A stretch of 35,335 nt of DNA from Candidatus Devosia symbiotica (GCA_025050575.1 JALBVE010000014.1:1-35335); one strand, 5' to 3'. Counted from the stretch's first letter, positions 1-9,501 are shown. The notes: generated by a model from the sequence alone, not told the origin. A program made the numbers and translations.

Positions 1-122
1 AACAGCCTCTAACTCCAAGCGGGCAGTCGCTGGTGATCGAGTGTTGCCGCAGGCGCTAGATAACCCCTTGTTCTGCCGTGAACAGCGCCGCCAAAAATCA
101 GCTGCTAGGTCAGAGAAAAACG

Positions 123-150
123 AAAGGCCGAACATTGCTGTCCGGCCTTT
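123..150 (-). terminator. Rho-independent terminator downstream of tRNA-Gly
   Basis: A perfect 8-bp inverted repeat (AAAGGCCG at 123-130, CGGCCTTT at 143-150) has a 12-nt loop. Read on the minus strand it is followed by a T-rich run (CGTTTTTCT), and it lies about 30 nt past the tRNA-Gly 3' end. The plus-strand side also has a short T run, so it may work in both directions. Confidence 0.7.
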
Positions 151-182
151 TCATTTTGACTTCCCTTGCGAAGGAGAAGCTT

Positions 183-257
183 TGGAGCGGGCGATGGGAT
201 TCGAACCCACGACCCTAACCTTGGCAAGGTTATGCTCTACCCCTGAGCTACACCCGC
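183..257 (-). tRNA. tRNA-Gly (anticodon GCC)
   Basis: The minus strand folds into a full cloverleaf of 75 nt with the CCA end encoded. The acceptor stem GCGGGTG pairs with CGCCCGC, the D-stem GCTC with GAGC, and the anticodon stem TAACC with GGTTA around the loop TTGCCAA (anticodon GCC). The T-arm is GTGGG-TTCGAAT-CCCAT. No mismatches were seen apart from G-U pairs. It decodes GGC and GGU glycine codons. It is divergent from ybbN. Confidence 0.95.
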
Positions 258-301
258 ATTCCATCGTCTGCGACTGGTGTTATGCGCGGCCGACGCGAGC
301 A

Positions 302-330
302 TATATGCCTAAACACTTGCCCGATTGCAA
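302..330 (-). promoter_or_regulatory. Possible promoter for tRNA-Gly
   Basis: On the minus strand TTGCAA (330-325) is followed after 17 nt by CATATA (307-302). This is a plausible sigma-70 type -35/-10 pair about 45 nt upstream of the tRNA 5' end. The assignment rests on spacing and resemblance only. Confidence 0.35.
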
Positions 331-457
331 TCCACATTTTGACAGCTGCGTCATCTTGGTGTCGCCTTGTGGATTGAAGGGCTTGTCACATCCCGGTTCG
401 CGGGCGCAAGAAGGGCCCAGAACTTTCAGATTTCGCCTAGCTGCAAGGGCCTTTTAT

Positions 458-1408
458 ATGTCCACTCCTATCATTGATCTCGCTGCCGCCCCTACTAATG
501 TGCCGTCCGCTACCGCCCTGATCAGGGAATCCAGCGATGCCGCGTTCAAGGCCGATGTGATTGATGCTTCGCTTAAGCAGCCCGTCCTAGTCGATTTCTG
601 GGCGCCCTGGTGCGGACCTTGCCGCCAGCTCACACCGGCGCTCGAAAAAGTGGTCATCGAGAAGGCCGGGGCGATCAAGCTGATCAAGATTAATATCGAT
701 GAGCATCCTCAGATCGCTGGCCAGCTCGGCGTGCAGTCAATTCCGGCGGTGTTTGCCTTTGCCGGCGGCCGTCCGGTAGATGGTTTCATGAGCGCCATGC
801 CCGAGTCTGAGATTCGCCGCTTCGCCGACAGGGTGATTGCTGCTGCCCCCGCACCGACGCCTAGCCAAGGCTCGATCGAGGCGCAGATCGCCGACGCCAT
901 CAAAGCCGCCAACGAGGCCCTGGCGGCCGGCGATCTGGGTAGCGCCGCGCATATGTTTGGCATGGTCATTCAGAACCAGCCCGAAAACGTCGCCGCCCTG
1001 ATTGGGCTGGCCCAGATCTATCTAACCGCCAGCGAAACCGAACAGGCTCAGACTACGCTTGATCTGGTGCCCGAAGCCGAGCGCAAGGCCGAAGCCTATA
1101 TCAGCACTGCCAATTCGGTCCGCCTCAAACTCGAAGCTGCCAATGTCAGTGACACATCGGCGCTGGAAGCCGCTTTGGCAACCAATCCGAACGATCATCA
1201 GGCCCGTTTTGACCTGGCGCTGGCGCTTAATGCCGATGGCCGGCGCATCGAGGCCGCCGAGGCACTGATTGCTATCTTCAAGCGCGACCGCAGCTGGAAC
1301 GATGATGGCGCGCGCGCCAAACTGCTCGAATTCTTCGATGCCTGGGGCCTCAAGAACCCTGCAACGGCCAAGGGCCGCCGCCTGTTATCGACTGCCTTGT
1401 TCTCCTAG
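458..1408 (+). CDS. ybbN: Thioredoxin-fold co-chaperone of the YbbN/CnoX type
   Basis: The 316-residue protein has an N-terminal thioredoxin fold with the active-site motif WCGPC near residue 49, and a helical TPR-like C-terminal half of about 190 residues (repeated A/L-rich helices with the pattern ARFDLALAL). This thioredoxin-plus-TPR architecture is that of YbbN/CnoX, which protects proteins under oxidative and heat stress and hands clients to the folding machinery. Many YbbN proteins have lost the CxxC pair; here both cysteines are present, so redox activity is possible. The ATG at 458 is preferred because the fold begins just after it; the frame stays open further upstream but reads through the tRNA. 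The gene heads a tight operon with the LON-domain, Trm112 and ACT genes, 13 nt before the next start. Confidence 0.85.
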   Translation: MSTPIIDLAAAPTNVPSATALIRESSDAAFKADVIDASLKQPVLVDFWAPWCGPCRQLTPALEKVVIEKAGAIKLIKINIDEHPQIAGQLGVQSIPAVFAFAGGRPVDGFMSAMPESEIRRFADRVIAAAPAPTPSQGSIEAQIADAIKAANEALAAGDLGSAAHMFGMVIQNQPENVAALIGLAQIYLTASETEQAQTTLDLVPEAERKAEAYISTANSVRLKLEAANVSDTSALEAALATNPNDHQARFDLALALNADGRRIEAAEALIAIFKRDRSWNDDGARAKLLEFFDAWGLKNPATAKGRRLLSTALFS

Positions 1409-1421
1409 GAGAGCCGCGACC

Positions 1422-2090
1422 ATGCTCAAGCGTCCAGCCCAACCGGCTGATCTGCCCAAATCGGTGCCACTATTCCCGCTCTCGGGGGGCTTGCTGCTGC
1501 CGTTCTCACACCGACCGCTCAACGTCTTTGAGCCGCGCTATATCGAGATGGTCGATGCAGCTCTGCGTGGCGACCGCCTGATTGGCCTGATCCAGCCCGA
1601 AGACACTTCCGAGGAAAGCCCGCATGGGCACGACCCGCTGCAAGCCATTGGCTGTCTGGGCCGCATCACCCATTTTGAGGAAATCGGCGAGGGACGTTAC
1701 TTCATCATTCTCGAAGGGATAACCCGGTTCCGCCTCGCCCATGAATTGACTGTGATGACGCCCTATCGCCAGGGCATGGTCGATGGCAGTGATTTCGCCA
1801 CCGATTTTACCCGTGATTTCGGCGAGGAGGCCGTCGATCGTGCCCGCTTCGTCAAGCTGATGCGCGACTATGCCGATTTCGCGAATATCGAGCTGAATTG
1901 GGACGAGATCGAATGGACCGGCACGGCCGATCTGATCAATTTCTGCTGCATGGTGGGGCCCTATGACCCGGCCGACAAGCAGGTGCTGCTAGAGGCGGCG
2001 ACGCTGAAGCAGCGCGCCGAAACGCTGATTGCCATGACCGAATATGAAATGGCGCGCGGTGGCGGTGGTGGCACGGCGCGACTTAATTGA
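1422..2090 (+). CDS. LON substrate-binding-domain protein
   Basis: The 222-residue protein consists of a stand-alone LON N-terminal (substrate-binding) domain. Typical features are the opening VPLFPLSGGLLLP strand, the NVFEPRYIEMV helix and a later GRI-F stretch. It lacks the AAA+ and protease parts of the Lon protease. Such proteins are common in alphaproteobacteria; a role in recognising substrates or in protein quality control is assumed from the domain but unproven. AGGAG sits 11 nt upstream of the ATG at 1422. The gene lies between a YbbN co-chaperone and a Trm112 gene, and its stop overlaps the next start (TGATG). Confidence 0.8.
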   Translation: MLKRPAQPADLPKSVPLFPLSGGLLLPFSHRPLNVFEPRYIEMVDAALRGDRLIGLIQPEDTSEESPHGHDPLQAIGCLGRITHFEEIGEGRYFIILEGITRFRLAHELTVMTPYRQGMVDGSDFATDFTRDFGEEAVDRARFVKLMRDYADFANIELNWDEIEWTGTADLINFCCMVGPYDPADKQVLLEAATLKQRAETLIAMTEYEMARGGGGGTARLN

Positions 2091-2338
2091 TGACTTCTCC
2101 TCCCACTAATCCGCGACACATCTTTGATGTCAAAACCCTCGAAATGCTGGTCTGCCCACTGACCAAGACCCAGCTGACCCTGTCGGCGGATCGCCAGGAG
2201 TTGATATCCGTGGCGGCCCGCCTTGCTTTCCCCGTTGTCAAAGGGGTGCCGCTGCTCAGCCTGGACGAGGCGCGCAATGTCGAGCCCGAATCGCTGCGCG
2301 GCCTGCCTGATCTCGATTCCGATCACTATGGCGGGTGA
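2090..2338 (+). CDS. Trm112 family protein
   Basis: This 82-residue protein resembles the bacterial Trm112/YcaR family: LEMLVCPLTKTQL near the N-terminus, then FPVVKGVPLL and a DEAR segment. Eukaryotic Trm112 activates several methyltransferases; the bacterial homologues are small zinc-ribbon-like proteins of unclear partner. Only one of the usual cysteines (CP) is visible here. The ATG at 2090 overlaps the stop of the LON gene, indicating translational coupling; an upstream in-frame TTG at 2087 is less likely. Confidence 0.8.
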   Translation: MTSPPTNPRHIFDVKTLEMLVCPLTKTQLTLSADRQELISVAARLAFPVVKGVPLLSLDEARNVEPESLRGLPDLDSDHYGG

Positions 2339-2741
2339 GACCGATCTCTCCCGCCTGCTGGTCGGGCTCGACCCGATGCTTGATCCGCGCCCGTTCGGCC
2401 TCGCCGCGCTGCCGCACGGGCAGGCGCTTCCATTGGGGCTTGTGCCGTTTGGCCTGATTACCGAGGCCGAGGGGCTAATCGTGATCGCCGAGCTTGACGC
2501 CCTGGCAGCCGCAGGCATCGCCGCCGAGGAGCGTTGGGCTCATATCACCATGATGGTGCATTCAGCGCTCGACGCGGTCGAGCATGACCGCCGCCATAGC
2601 GACCGCGCTGACCGGCGCTGGCATCAGCGCCAATGTGGTGGCGGCCTTTATCACGATCATCTCTTCGCGCCCTGGGACCGCCGTGACGAAGCCGCTGGCG
2701 TGCTGCGGGCGCTGGCGCGTTTCAGCCCCGCATCCGTTTGA
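2328..2741 (+). CDS. ACT-domain protein with a frame-scrambled centre
   Basis: The open frame of 137 residues starts at the ATG at 2328, overlapping the Trm112 gene by 11 nt. Its N-terminal half (LDPRPF, then AHITMMVHSALDAV) and its C-terminal part (YHDHLFAPWDRRDEA) match small ACT-domain proteins of the DUF2241 type, presumed amino-acid sensors. The middle, about 22 codons, makes no sense in this frame but reads MTAAIATALTGAGISANVVAAF in the +1 frame. The simplest explanation is one extra A near 2581 and one missing T near 2648, which cancel. The protein as encoded probably has a disrupted core beta-alpha unit and may not fold. Confidence 0.6.
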   Translation: MAGETDLSRLLVGLDPMLDPRPFGLAALPHGQALPLGLVPFGLITEAEGLIVIAELDALAAAGIAAEERWAHITMMVHSALDAVEHDRRHSDRADRRWHQRQCGGGLYHDHLFAPWDRRDEAAGVLRALARFSPASV

Positions 2742-2753
2742 AGGTGGAATGAT

Positions 2754-3992
2754 CTAGAGCGGCAAGCCGCTGAGCAGTCTGGGTCCGCCCGAGGAGATGC
2801 CGGCAGCACTCTGAATTAGGGCAGACTTGACTGGACTCGCCCGATTCACTAACCCCAGGCCTAAATCACGCAGGGCGCGGACCGGCGCCACATCATTGGA
2901 AAACAGGCGGTTGAGCCCGTCGGTCATTGCCGCCATGCTAGCAATGTCGAGCCGACGCCAGCGCTCGTAATGCGCCAGCACATCGTCACTGCCATGGTCG
3001 AGCCCGAGCCGAATGGCCTCAATTACCACTTCGGCCAGTGCCGCAACGTCTTTCAGCCCCAGATTGAGACCCTGACCCGAAATCGGGTGCACCACATGGG
3101 CAGCGTCGCCCACCAATGCGAGCCGTGGGGCGACGAAACTGCGCGCGATCTGCAGGCGGAGCGGAAACCCCATCAGCTGGTCTTCCAGCGTGACCGCGCC
3201 CAGCGTGGCGCCCATTGCCGCCTCGATTTCAGCTGCCAGCGCCACCGGGTCGAGCCCAAGATAATGTTGCGCCGCAGCGCTGCGTTCAGTCCAGACCAGC
3301 GAAGAACGATTGCCGGGCAGCGGCAGGCTGGCAAATGGACCCGCTGGCCGGAAATGCTCATAGGCAATCCCTTCATGGGGCAGGGCATGGACAATGGTAG
3401 CGACCAGTCCGGTCTGGCCATAATCATGCCCGGTTACGCCAATCCCGGCCATGCCGCGCAGGGCTGACTGTGCCCCATCGGTCGCCACCAGTAGCGGCGC
3501 GCGCAAGACGCGGCCATCGGCCAGCGACAATTGGGCCAGGTCGCCATCACAGGCATAGCCGCTTACCTCGGCCGGCGCGATAATGCTGGCCTGCTGGCCC
3601 AGCGCGTCCATCAATGCCTGCACACTGACCCGATTGGGCGTCATATGGGCAAAGGCTTCGCCAGGCGCCACATCGCCGTCAAAGCTCAGGAACAGGGGGC
3701 GCGAAATATCGCCTTGGCCCGAATCGGTGATCCGCATAGCGGTGATGGATTGCGCCTCTGTCTGCATGGCTGACCACACGTCCAGCGCTTCAAACATCCG
3801 CCGGACGCCGGCCGCGATCGCCGATGCGCGATTGTCGCGCGGCACCGAGAGCGGGCGCCGGTCCACCAGGGCCACGACAATGCCCCGGGCCGACCGGGTC
3901 AGCGCTAGCGCTAGCGTCAGACCGACCGGCCCGGCGCCCACGATAACAACATCAAAGCGATTCTGATCCTGCATATCGGTTTCCATCTGCAT
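2754..3992 (-). CDS. ubiH: UbiH/UbiF-type FAD-dependent ubiquinone hydroxylase
   Basis: The protein has about 412 residues. It has the N-terminal FAD-binding GxGxxG segment (VVIVGAGPVGLTLAL), the central DG motif and the second FAD motif GDAAHVVHPISGQGLN, characteristic of the UbiH/UbiF/UbiI flavin monooxygenases. These hydroxylate the benzene ring during ubiquinone synthesis. Which ring position this enzyme modifies cannot be told from the sequence. The start chosen is the ATG at 3992, with AGGGG about 8 nt upstream; the ATG at 3974, right before the Rossmann strand, is the alternative. No lesions were seen. It converges on the ACT gene and is divergent from the dead glnK-amtB pair. Confidence 0.85.
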   Translation of the reverse strand: MQMETDMQDQNRFDVVIVGAGPVGLTLALALTRSARGIVVALVDRRPLSVPRDNRASAIAAGVRRMFEALDVWSAMQTEAQSITAMRITDSGQGDISRPLFLSFDGDVAPGEAFAHMTPNRVSVQALMDALGQQASIIAPAEVSGYACDGDLAQLSLADGRVLRAPLLVATDGAQSALRGMAGIGVTGHDYGQTGLVATIVHALPHEGIAYEHFRPAGPFASLPLPGNRSSLVWTERSAAAQHYLGLDPVALAAEIEAAMGATLGAVTLEDQLMGFPLRLQIARSFVAPRLALVGDAAHVVHPISGQGLNLGLKDVAALAEVVIEAIRLGLDHGSDDVLAHYERWRRLDIASMAAMTDGLNRLFSNDVAPVRALRDLGLGLVNRASPVKSALIQSAAGISSGGPRLLSGLPL

Positions 3993-4184
3993 GTTCTGAC
4001 CCCTACGCCGAACCAGCCGCGCTGCCAAGTTGCCGGCTACGCCGGACCCGGCTTGATCTACTGCCAGTATGGTGTGTTTCGTTCACGCGGCAATGCCGCC
4101 TTATGACCATCGCCTTGGTCTGGTCTAGCGGACCTGGGCATAGCGGCTGCTTGCCCGTCTGTCATAGGTCGCGCCATTGCGATA

Positions 4185-4416
4185 AGCAGCCGTCAAAAAT
4201 GCATTCTGAAATTTACCGCGATACCGAATACGCGGTGCATTTCCCGCCCAAGCTCAAAATTGAGATCGCCGTCGACGACTCCATTACGACGACGTTTCCA
4301 ACGCCATCCGCGATAGCGCCCAGATCGGTCGTATCGGCGATGGCGAGATCTTCGTGCTCGACCTGCTGGCTGTCACTCGCATTCGCACCGGCGAAACCGG
4401 CGCAGCCGCCATCTAA
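4185..4416 (+). pseudogene. glnK: P-II nitrogen regulatory protein remnant
   Basis: The fragment HSEIYRDTEYAVHFPPKLKIEIAV, read from about 4198, is the T-loop and following strand of a GlnB/GlnK protein, which signals nitrogen status through uridylylation and gates AmtB. A frameshift near 4277 moves the rest into another frame (DVSNAIRDSAQIGRIGDGEIFVLDL and RIRTGETG, ending at 4416). The first 40 or so residues are not recognisable upstream. The tyrosine of the T-loop (EYAV) is still there. Position directly before amtB is the standard glnK-amtB arrangement. Both members are broken. Confidence 0.8.
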
Positions 4417-4974
4417 GCGTCATTTAAGAAACTAAGATGAAGACGACAAAACCTCTCGGAGGCGTCGCACTGGCCCTCTCCTGCTAGCCTTTGCTCAGGA
4501 CGCGGTTACGCCGGCAGCCGATGCGGTTACCGCCGTGGTCGACAAGGGCGATACCGTCTGGATGCTGGTCTCCGTCATGGTCGTTATCGTGATGACCGTG
4601 CCTGGCTTGGCCCTGTTCTATGGTGGGCCTGGTCCGGTCCAAGAACATTCTATCGGTACTAACCCAGGTCTTTGCTGGCTTCTCGATGATCGCGCTGCTG
4701 TGTATTGCCTATGGCTATTCGCTAGCCTTTGAAGGCGCAGGCGAGGGAGGTCTGTCTGCCTTTGTTGGTGATTTCTCTGCCTTCTTCCTGTCGGGCATTA
4801 GCCCTGATACCGCGGCGGCAACCTTCTCGGTCGGGCGCGACCTGCCCAAGATCGTCTTCGTGGTCTTCCAGCTGACCTTCGCCTGCATCATCTCGACGCC
4901 GATCGTCGGCGCCATTGCCGAACGCATGAAGTTCAGCGCTCTGATGACTTTCCTGGCCATCTAGTTCACTTTTT

Positions 4975-4998
4975 CCTACGTCCCTACGTCCCTACGTC
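4975..4998. repeat. Three tandem copies of an 8-bp unit inside amtB
   Basis: CCTACGTC occurs three times head to tail. Intact Amt genes have one equivalent of this stretch (FSYVP). The extra 16 bases look like slipped-strand expansion after the gene lost function. Confidence 0.85.
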
Positions 4999-5661
4999 CC
5001 GCATGGTCTGGGCTGGTTCTGGCCTGCTGTTCAATCTGGGCGCCTATGACTTCGCTGGTAGCACCGTCGTGCACATCAAATCCGGTGTCGCCGGTCTCGT
5101 CGCCGCCCTGGTTGCTTAGACCGCGGCTTGGCTTCATGAAGGAAGCCATTGCACCACATGATTTGATCATCACCTATATTGGTGCCGGCCTGCTGTGTTT
5201 CGGCTGGTTCGGCTTCAACGCCGGCTTCAATCTTGAAGCCAATGGTCTGACCGCCGTTGCTCTGCTCAACACCATCATCGCGCCTGCTGCGGCCGCTCTG
5301 GCCTGGGCGATCGGTGAAAAGGTCACCCGTGGCCATTCATCGGCTCTTGGTGTTGTCTCGGGCGCCGTTGCCGGTCTAGTCTGCCTGTTGGCCGTCGTAA
5401 CTCTCAAGCCAATGCTGAAATATGACGACAGCCTGAATGTGTTCGGTATCCATGGCATTGGCGGTATCGTCGGTGCACTGGGGACGACCATCGTTGCCAA
5501 CCGATCCTTCGGCGGCTATCCGCTGGACGGCTATGACATGGGTGGCCAGTTCGTCATCCAGGCAACCGCCGTGGGTGTTGCCGTGGTCTGGTCGGGCGTG
5601 GTGGTCTTCATCGCGCTGCAGATCGTCAAGGCGATCTTCGGTGGCCTGCGTGTTCCCAAAT

Positions 5662-5681
5662 CGGCGGAAAGCGGCGGAAAG
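5662..5681. repeat. 10-bp tandem duplication inside amtB
   Basis: CGGCGGAAAG is present twice in a row. Taking out one copy gives the expected C-terminal reading KSAESDGLDIF, so the duplication itself caused the frameshift. Confidence 0.85.
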
Positions 5682-5737
5682 CGATGGCCTGGATATCTTC
5701 AGGCATGGCGAGCACGCCTACAACAGCTAGTCATCTG

Positions 5738-5761
5738 GTCCCGGCGGTACGCCGCCGGGAC
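5738..5761 (+). terminator. Hairpin terminator after amtB
   Basis: A perfect 10-bp stem (GTCCCGGCGG / CCGCCGGGAC) with loop TACG starts 8 nt after the amtB stop codon. The following tract TGTCTCTTG is only moderately T-rich. The terminator has outlived the gene. Confidence 0.6.
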
Positions 5762-5877
5762 TGTCTCTTGCCGGTTGATCGTGGCGTTCGGCTCGTGTCT
5801 CCCCTTGGCCCGCCATAAAGGCTTCCCACTCGCAAAATGCACGGGCTACACTCCCCGCTCAATCCGCCTCAAATATG

Positions 5878-5907
5878 AAAAGGCCCATGGTTTCCGTGGG
5901 CCTTTTT
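5878..5907 (+). terminator. Strong Rho-independent terminator before ftsK
   Basis: AAAAGGCCCA (5878-5887) pairs with TGGGCCTTTT (5897-5906), with a 9-nt loop and a T run. It may act in both directions and isolates ftsK from the amtB region. Confidence 0.75.
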
Positions 5908-6029
5908 CGCTTCCGGGGGGGCGCCAGCTTCGGCTGCGTTTTTCCGATGGTTAGCCTTGGATTAACCCGACCAAACTAGCATGACCGCTGATTGGGCCCG
6001 GACCGTGCCGGGCCATTCCGGACACGCCC

Positions 6030-8780
6030 ATGCCCAGCTCTCCTTCGCCCGTACTCGACGAAATCCGTGCCGGGCCACAACGCGGCACCCGCGCCTCCAC
6101 CAAGCCGCTGCCCACGCCGCCACCGGCGCTGGCGATTCGCATCCCCGTGCGCTTCGCTGGCCTGTTGCTGCTAGTCGTTGTCGCAGTCTGCCTGGCGGCG
6201 CTGGCGTCCTGGTCGGTCGATGACCCCAGCTTTACCTATGCCACCACTAAGCCGGCCGCCAACTGGCTGGGTTTTCCCGGCGCGGTGATTGCCGACACCC
6301 TGTTTCAGATCTTTGGTCTGGGCGCTCTGGTCATGCTGGTGCCACCAGCCCTGTGGGGCTGGAACTTTTCGCGTCGGCGCATGCCCAGTCACATGGGTCT
6401 GCGCCTGCTGAGCTGGATTGGCGCGACCCTGTTAGGCGCTGGCGTTCTGGCCTTTGTCGCGATGCCGGCCTCCTGGCCGCTGCCAACCGGCCTGGGCGGG
6501 CTTATCGGCACCGGCTTCAGCGGTCTAGCCGCGCTGGTGACCAGCGCACAGCCGCAGACCATGACGGCCGTTCTGTTTACCATTATCATTGCCGTGCCGG
6601 CCTTGGCCCTGTTCTGGATCGCTATGGGTCTGGGCACCGCCGTGCCAACCGAGCCGCGCAAACCTGTTGCTGTCAGCGCCGGCCGCAAGGGCACCGACAA
6701 ATTTCAGGCCGAGGCCGACGAACCCGAAACCAACCCCGTCATCGATATCGCGCTGGGTGCGGTGGTTCATATGGGCTATTCCCTGCGCACTGCCTATCGC
6801 CGGGCCCGCCACAGTCACGCTGAACGGCATGCCGCAGAGGCGGCCAACTGGCGCAAGGACGAGGTTGAACCCAGCCTGGATGGCCGCGCCCTCGCCATCG
6901 AGCTATACGAACCCGTCATCGCCCCGAGCCAGCGCCGCATTCACGCGCGGCGCAAGGATGCGGTTGAGTCCAGCTTTGACGATAGCCCCGCTCTCCATGA
7001 GACGCCTGAAGTCTCGGCGCGCATCAATGCGCGGCCCAGCTATGACGACACAGAACTCGACTATCCCGATGAGGTTGAAACCGACATCCCCTTCGTGGCC
7101 GATGTCCCCACGGCGCCAGCCAATCATCGCCAGCAGGGCGATTCGCGCTTCCATCCGGTCGATCTATCCAAGCCACGCGTCACCGCGCCGGCGCCGGCGC
7201 CGGCGCCGCGTCCGCAGCCCGGCAGCCGCATGCTGCGCGAAGCTCAGTCCTCGTTTCTCCATGAGCCAGGTGGCTTTGAACTGCCCGCCCTTAGCCTGCT
7301 CGCCGAACCCAAGCGCAAGGGGTCCTCGCCCGAGCATGCGCCTGAGCGGCTGGAAGAAATGGCGCGCCAGCTCGAAGGGGTGCTGGAAGATTTTGGCGTC
7401 AAGGGCAACATCATCAATGTCCGGCCCGGCCCAATCGTGACCCTATTCGAGCTCGAGCCGGCTCCCGGCATAAAGTCGAGTCGCGTCATTTCGTTGGCCG
7501 ATGATATTGCCCGCTCGATGAGCGCCATCTCCGCTCGCGTGGCGGTGGTGCCGGGCCGCAATGCCATCGGCATCGAATTGCCCAACCAGAACCGTGAAAC
7601 CGTCTATTTCCGCGAAATGCTAGCCTCTGCTGACTTCGAGAAGATGAAGGGCAAATTGCCTATCTGCCTGGGCAAGACCATTGGCGGCGAGCCGGTGATT
7701 GCCGATCTCGCCCGCATGCCCCATCTGCTGATCGCCGGCACCACCGGTTCCGGCAAGTCGGTGGGCATCAACACCTTTATCCTTAGCCTGCTCTATCAGA
7801 TGACGCCGGCCCAGTGCCGCATGATCATGATCGATCCCAAAATGCTCGAACTGAGCATTTATGATGGCATTCCCCATCTGCTGACCCCGGTCGTCATCGA
7901 CCCGCAAAAGGCCGTCGTGGCGCTCAAATGGGCCGTGCGCGAGATGGAAGACCGCTACCACAAGATGAGCAAGATCGGCGTGCGCAATATCGACGGCTTC
8001 AACCAGCGCGTCTCCGAAGCCGCCATCGAAGGCAAGACCATCAGCCGCACGGTACAGACCGGCTTTGATCGCGAAACCGGCGCAGCCATTTTCGAGACCG
8101 AGGAATTCCACCTCGAAATGCTGCCCTATATCGTGGTCGTGATCGACGAAATGGCCGATCTGATGATGGTGGCCGGCAAGGACATTGAAGGCGCCATTCA
8201 GCGTCTGGCGCAGATGGCCCGTGCCGCCGGCATCCACATCATCACCGCTACCCAGCGCCCCTCGGTGGACGTCATCACCGGCACCATCAAGGCCAACTTC
8301 CCCACCCGTATCTCGTTCATGGTCACTTCTAAGATCGATTCGCGTACCATTCTGGGTGAGCAGGGTGCCGAGCAGATGCTGGGCAATGGCGACATGCTTT
8401 ATATGGCCAGCGGCGGGCGCACCAAGCGTCTGCACGGCCCCTTCGTCTCCGACGCTGAAGTCGAGGCCGTGGTGGCCCATCTCAAGAGCCAGGGTGCGCC
8501 CGACTATCTCGATTTGGTCACCGCCGAACAAGACGATGCCGAATTGGGCGAAGGCGTGGGCGGCGACGATTATGCCGGTTCGGGCGACGAGCTTTACGAC
8601 CAGGCCGTCAATATCGTGTTGTCCGATAAGAAGGCTTCGACCTCCTATGTCCAGAGGCGTCTGGCCATCGGCTACAACAAGGCGGCCACGCTGATCGAGC
8701 GAATGGAACGTGAAGGCGTCATCAGTGCGGCCAACCATGCCGGTAAGCGTGAAATTTTGGTGGGTGGCGATCAATACTGA
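6030..8780 (+). CDS. ftsK: DNA translocase FtsK
   Basis: The 916-residue protein has four to five hydrophobic membrane segments within the first 220 residues, a long low-complexity Pro/Ala/charged linker (about 220-430), and the motor domain. Walker A is [12 protein letters not shown] near residue 575, followed by Walker [12 protein letters not shown] and the [16 protein letters not shown] region. The winged-helix gamma domain that recognises polar guiding sequences is at the end ([21 protein letters not shown]). FtsK sits at the division septum, pumps DNA so that the dif sites can be resolved, and helps assemble the divisome. No lesion was seen. The ATG at 6030 begins a proline-rich cytoplasmic tail. 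lolA-like follows 93 nt downstream on the same strand. Confidence 0.95.
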   Translation: MPSSPSPVLDEIRAGPQRGTRASTKPLPTPPPALAIRIPVRFAGLLLLVVVAVCLAALASWSVDDPSFTYATTKPAANWLGFPGAVIADTLFQIFGLGALVMLVPPALWGWNFSRRRMPSHMGLRLLSWIGATLLGAGVLAFVAMPASWPLPTGLGGLIGTGFSGLAALVTSAQPQTMTAVLFTIIIAVPALALFWIAMGLGTAVPTEPRKPVAVSAGRKGTDKFQAEADEPETNPVIDIALGAVVHMGYSLRTAYRRARHSHAERHAAEAANWRKDEVEPSLDGRALAIELYEPVIAPSQRRIHARRKDAVESSFDDSPALHETPEVSARINARPSYDDTELDYPDEVETDIPFVADVPTAPANHRQQGDSRFHPVDLSKPRVTAPAPAPAPRPQPGSRMLREAQSSFLHEPGGFELPALSLLAEPKRKGSSPEHAPERLEEMARQLEGVLEDFGVKGNIINVRPGPIVTLFELEPAPGIKSSRVISLADDIARSMSAISARVAVVPGRNAIGIELPNQNRETVYFREMLASADFEKMKGKLPICLGKTIGGEPVIADLARMPHLLIAGTTGSGKSVGINTFILSLLYQMTPAQCRMIMIDPKMLELSIYDGIPHLLTPVVIDPQKAVVALKWAVREMEDRYHKMSKIGVRNIDGFNQRVSEAAIEGKTISRTVQTGFDRETGAAIFETEEFHLEMLPYIVVVIDEMADLMMVAGKDIEGAIQRLAQMARAAGIHIITATQRPSVDVITGTIKANFPTRISFMVTSKIDSRTILGEQGAEQMLGNGDMLYMASGGRTKRLHGPFVSDAEVEAVVAHLKSQGAPDYLDLVTAEQDDAELGEGVGGDDYAGSGDELYDQAVNIVLSDKKASTSYVQRRLAIGYNKAATLIERMEREGVISAANHAGKREILVGGDQY
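7185..7208. repeat. Four GCGCCG units in the ftsK linker
   Basis: Four tandem hexamers encode alternating Ala-Pro in the unstructured linker of FtsK. They keep the reading frame and are probably neutral length variation. Confidence 0.7.
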
Positions 8781-8873
8781 TCGCCAGACCTCGGTCAGCG
8801 TATAGAACCAGCTATCGCCGCAATTGGTTTCTAGGGTAGCTTGGAACAACGACCAAGCCCGGGACTAGATTTT

Positions 8874-9500
8874 ATGATTCGCCGCGATGCCCTGCTGCTC
8901 GGCCTTGCCGCCGCCTTTTCCCTGAGCATTTCCGCCTGGGCTCTTGATCGCGCCTTGACGCCGGAAGAGCAGCAGATGATCGCCGATATCGGCACCCACA
9001 ATTCGGCTATTCGCACCATGGTTGGCCGCTTCCTGCAGATCGACACCAATGGCGGGCGCAGCGAAGGCACCTTCTTCCTGGGGCGCCCCAAGAAGATCGC
9101 GTTCCGCTATGCGCCGCCCAGCCGCGATGAAATCGTCTCGATCGGCAATGGCTTTTATGTGCTCAACCGGCGCGACGAGACCTATTATGCCTATCCTCAG
9201 GATAGTATTCCGCTGCGCCAGTTCCTGGGCGACACCATCAATCTGATGGATGCCAATGTCGTCAATGTGAGCAGGTCGGACGGCTATATGTTGGTGACGG
9301 TGATCGACGAAACCATCGCCGGCACGGTGCAGGTGTCACTGGTTTTCGACACCGATACGCTTGATCTGGTGCAGTGGAGCCTGGTCGAGCCCAGCGGAGC
9401 CGAGCTGACCTTTTCGCTCTATGATGTGGAGAAGGACCGCAAGATCCCGCGCAACTATTTCTCCATTCCGGCCAATTACAAGCCACTCAAGCGGAGCTGA
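8874..9500 (+). CDS. lolA: LolA-like outer-membrane lipoprotein carrier
   Basis: The 208-residue protein has an N-terminal signal peptide (MIRRDALLLGLAAAFSLSIS, cleavage near AWA). The mature part resembles LolA: helix LTPEEQQMIADI, then TMVGRFLQ, the strand GTFFLGRPKKIAFRY, and later DLVQWSLVEPSG. LolA ferries lipoproteins from the LolCDE complex through the periplasm to the outer membrane. The gene's place directly after ftsK is the usual one in alphaproteobacteria. The start at 8874 is preferred over one 33 nt upstream because it opens directly with the signal peptide. Confidence 0.82.
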   Translation: MIRRDALLLGLAAAFSLSISAWALDRALTPEEQQMIADIGTHNSAIRTMVGRFLQIDTNGGRSEGTFFLGRPKKIAFRYAPPSRDEIVSIGNGFYVLNRRDETYYAYPQDSIPLRQFLGDTINLMDANVVNVSRSDGYMLVTVIDETIAGTVQVSLVFDTDTLDLVQWSLVEPSGAELTFSLYDVEKDRKIPRNYFSIPANYKPLKRS

Positions 9501-9501
9501 T

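Larger units (their letters stand above)
4437..5730 (+). pseudogene. amtB: Ammonium transporter, multiply broken
   Basis: Translated pieces in several frames reconstruct an Amt/Rh channel with its leader: signal-like N-terminus, [60 protein letters not shown] and the tail DIFRHGEHAYNS. Lesions are a frameshift near 4485, another near 4620, an in-frame TAG at 4962-4964, three tandem copies of CCTACGTC at 4975-4998, a frameshift near 5117 and a doubled CGGCGGAAAG at 5662-5681. Removing one copy of the last duplication restores the reading frame into the C-terminus. The intact gene would import or conduct ammonium in the inner membrane under GlnK control. Confidence 0.92.

Noticed and set aside
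1..122. A gene at the left edge
   Set aside because: No frame there resembles a protein; an open frame from 41 only extends ybbN backwards through the tRNA and its terminator.
7185..7208. GCGCCG repeats as a regulatory or mobile element
   Set aside because: They are in frame and encode an Ala-Pro linker within intact ftsK.
7620..8849. 409-codon open frame antisense to ftsK
   Set aside because: It mirrors the ftsK motor domain in a GC-rich genome, has His/Asp-rich shadow composition and no family resemblance.
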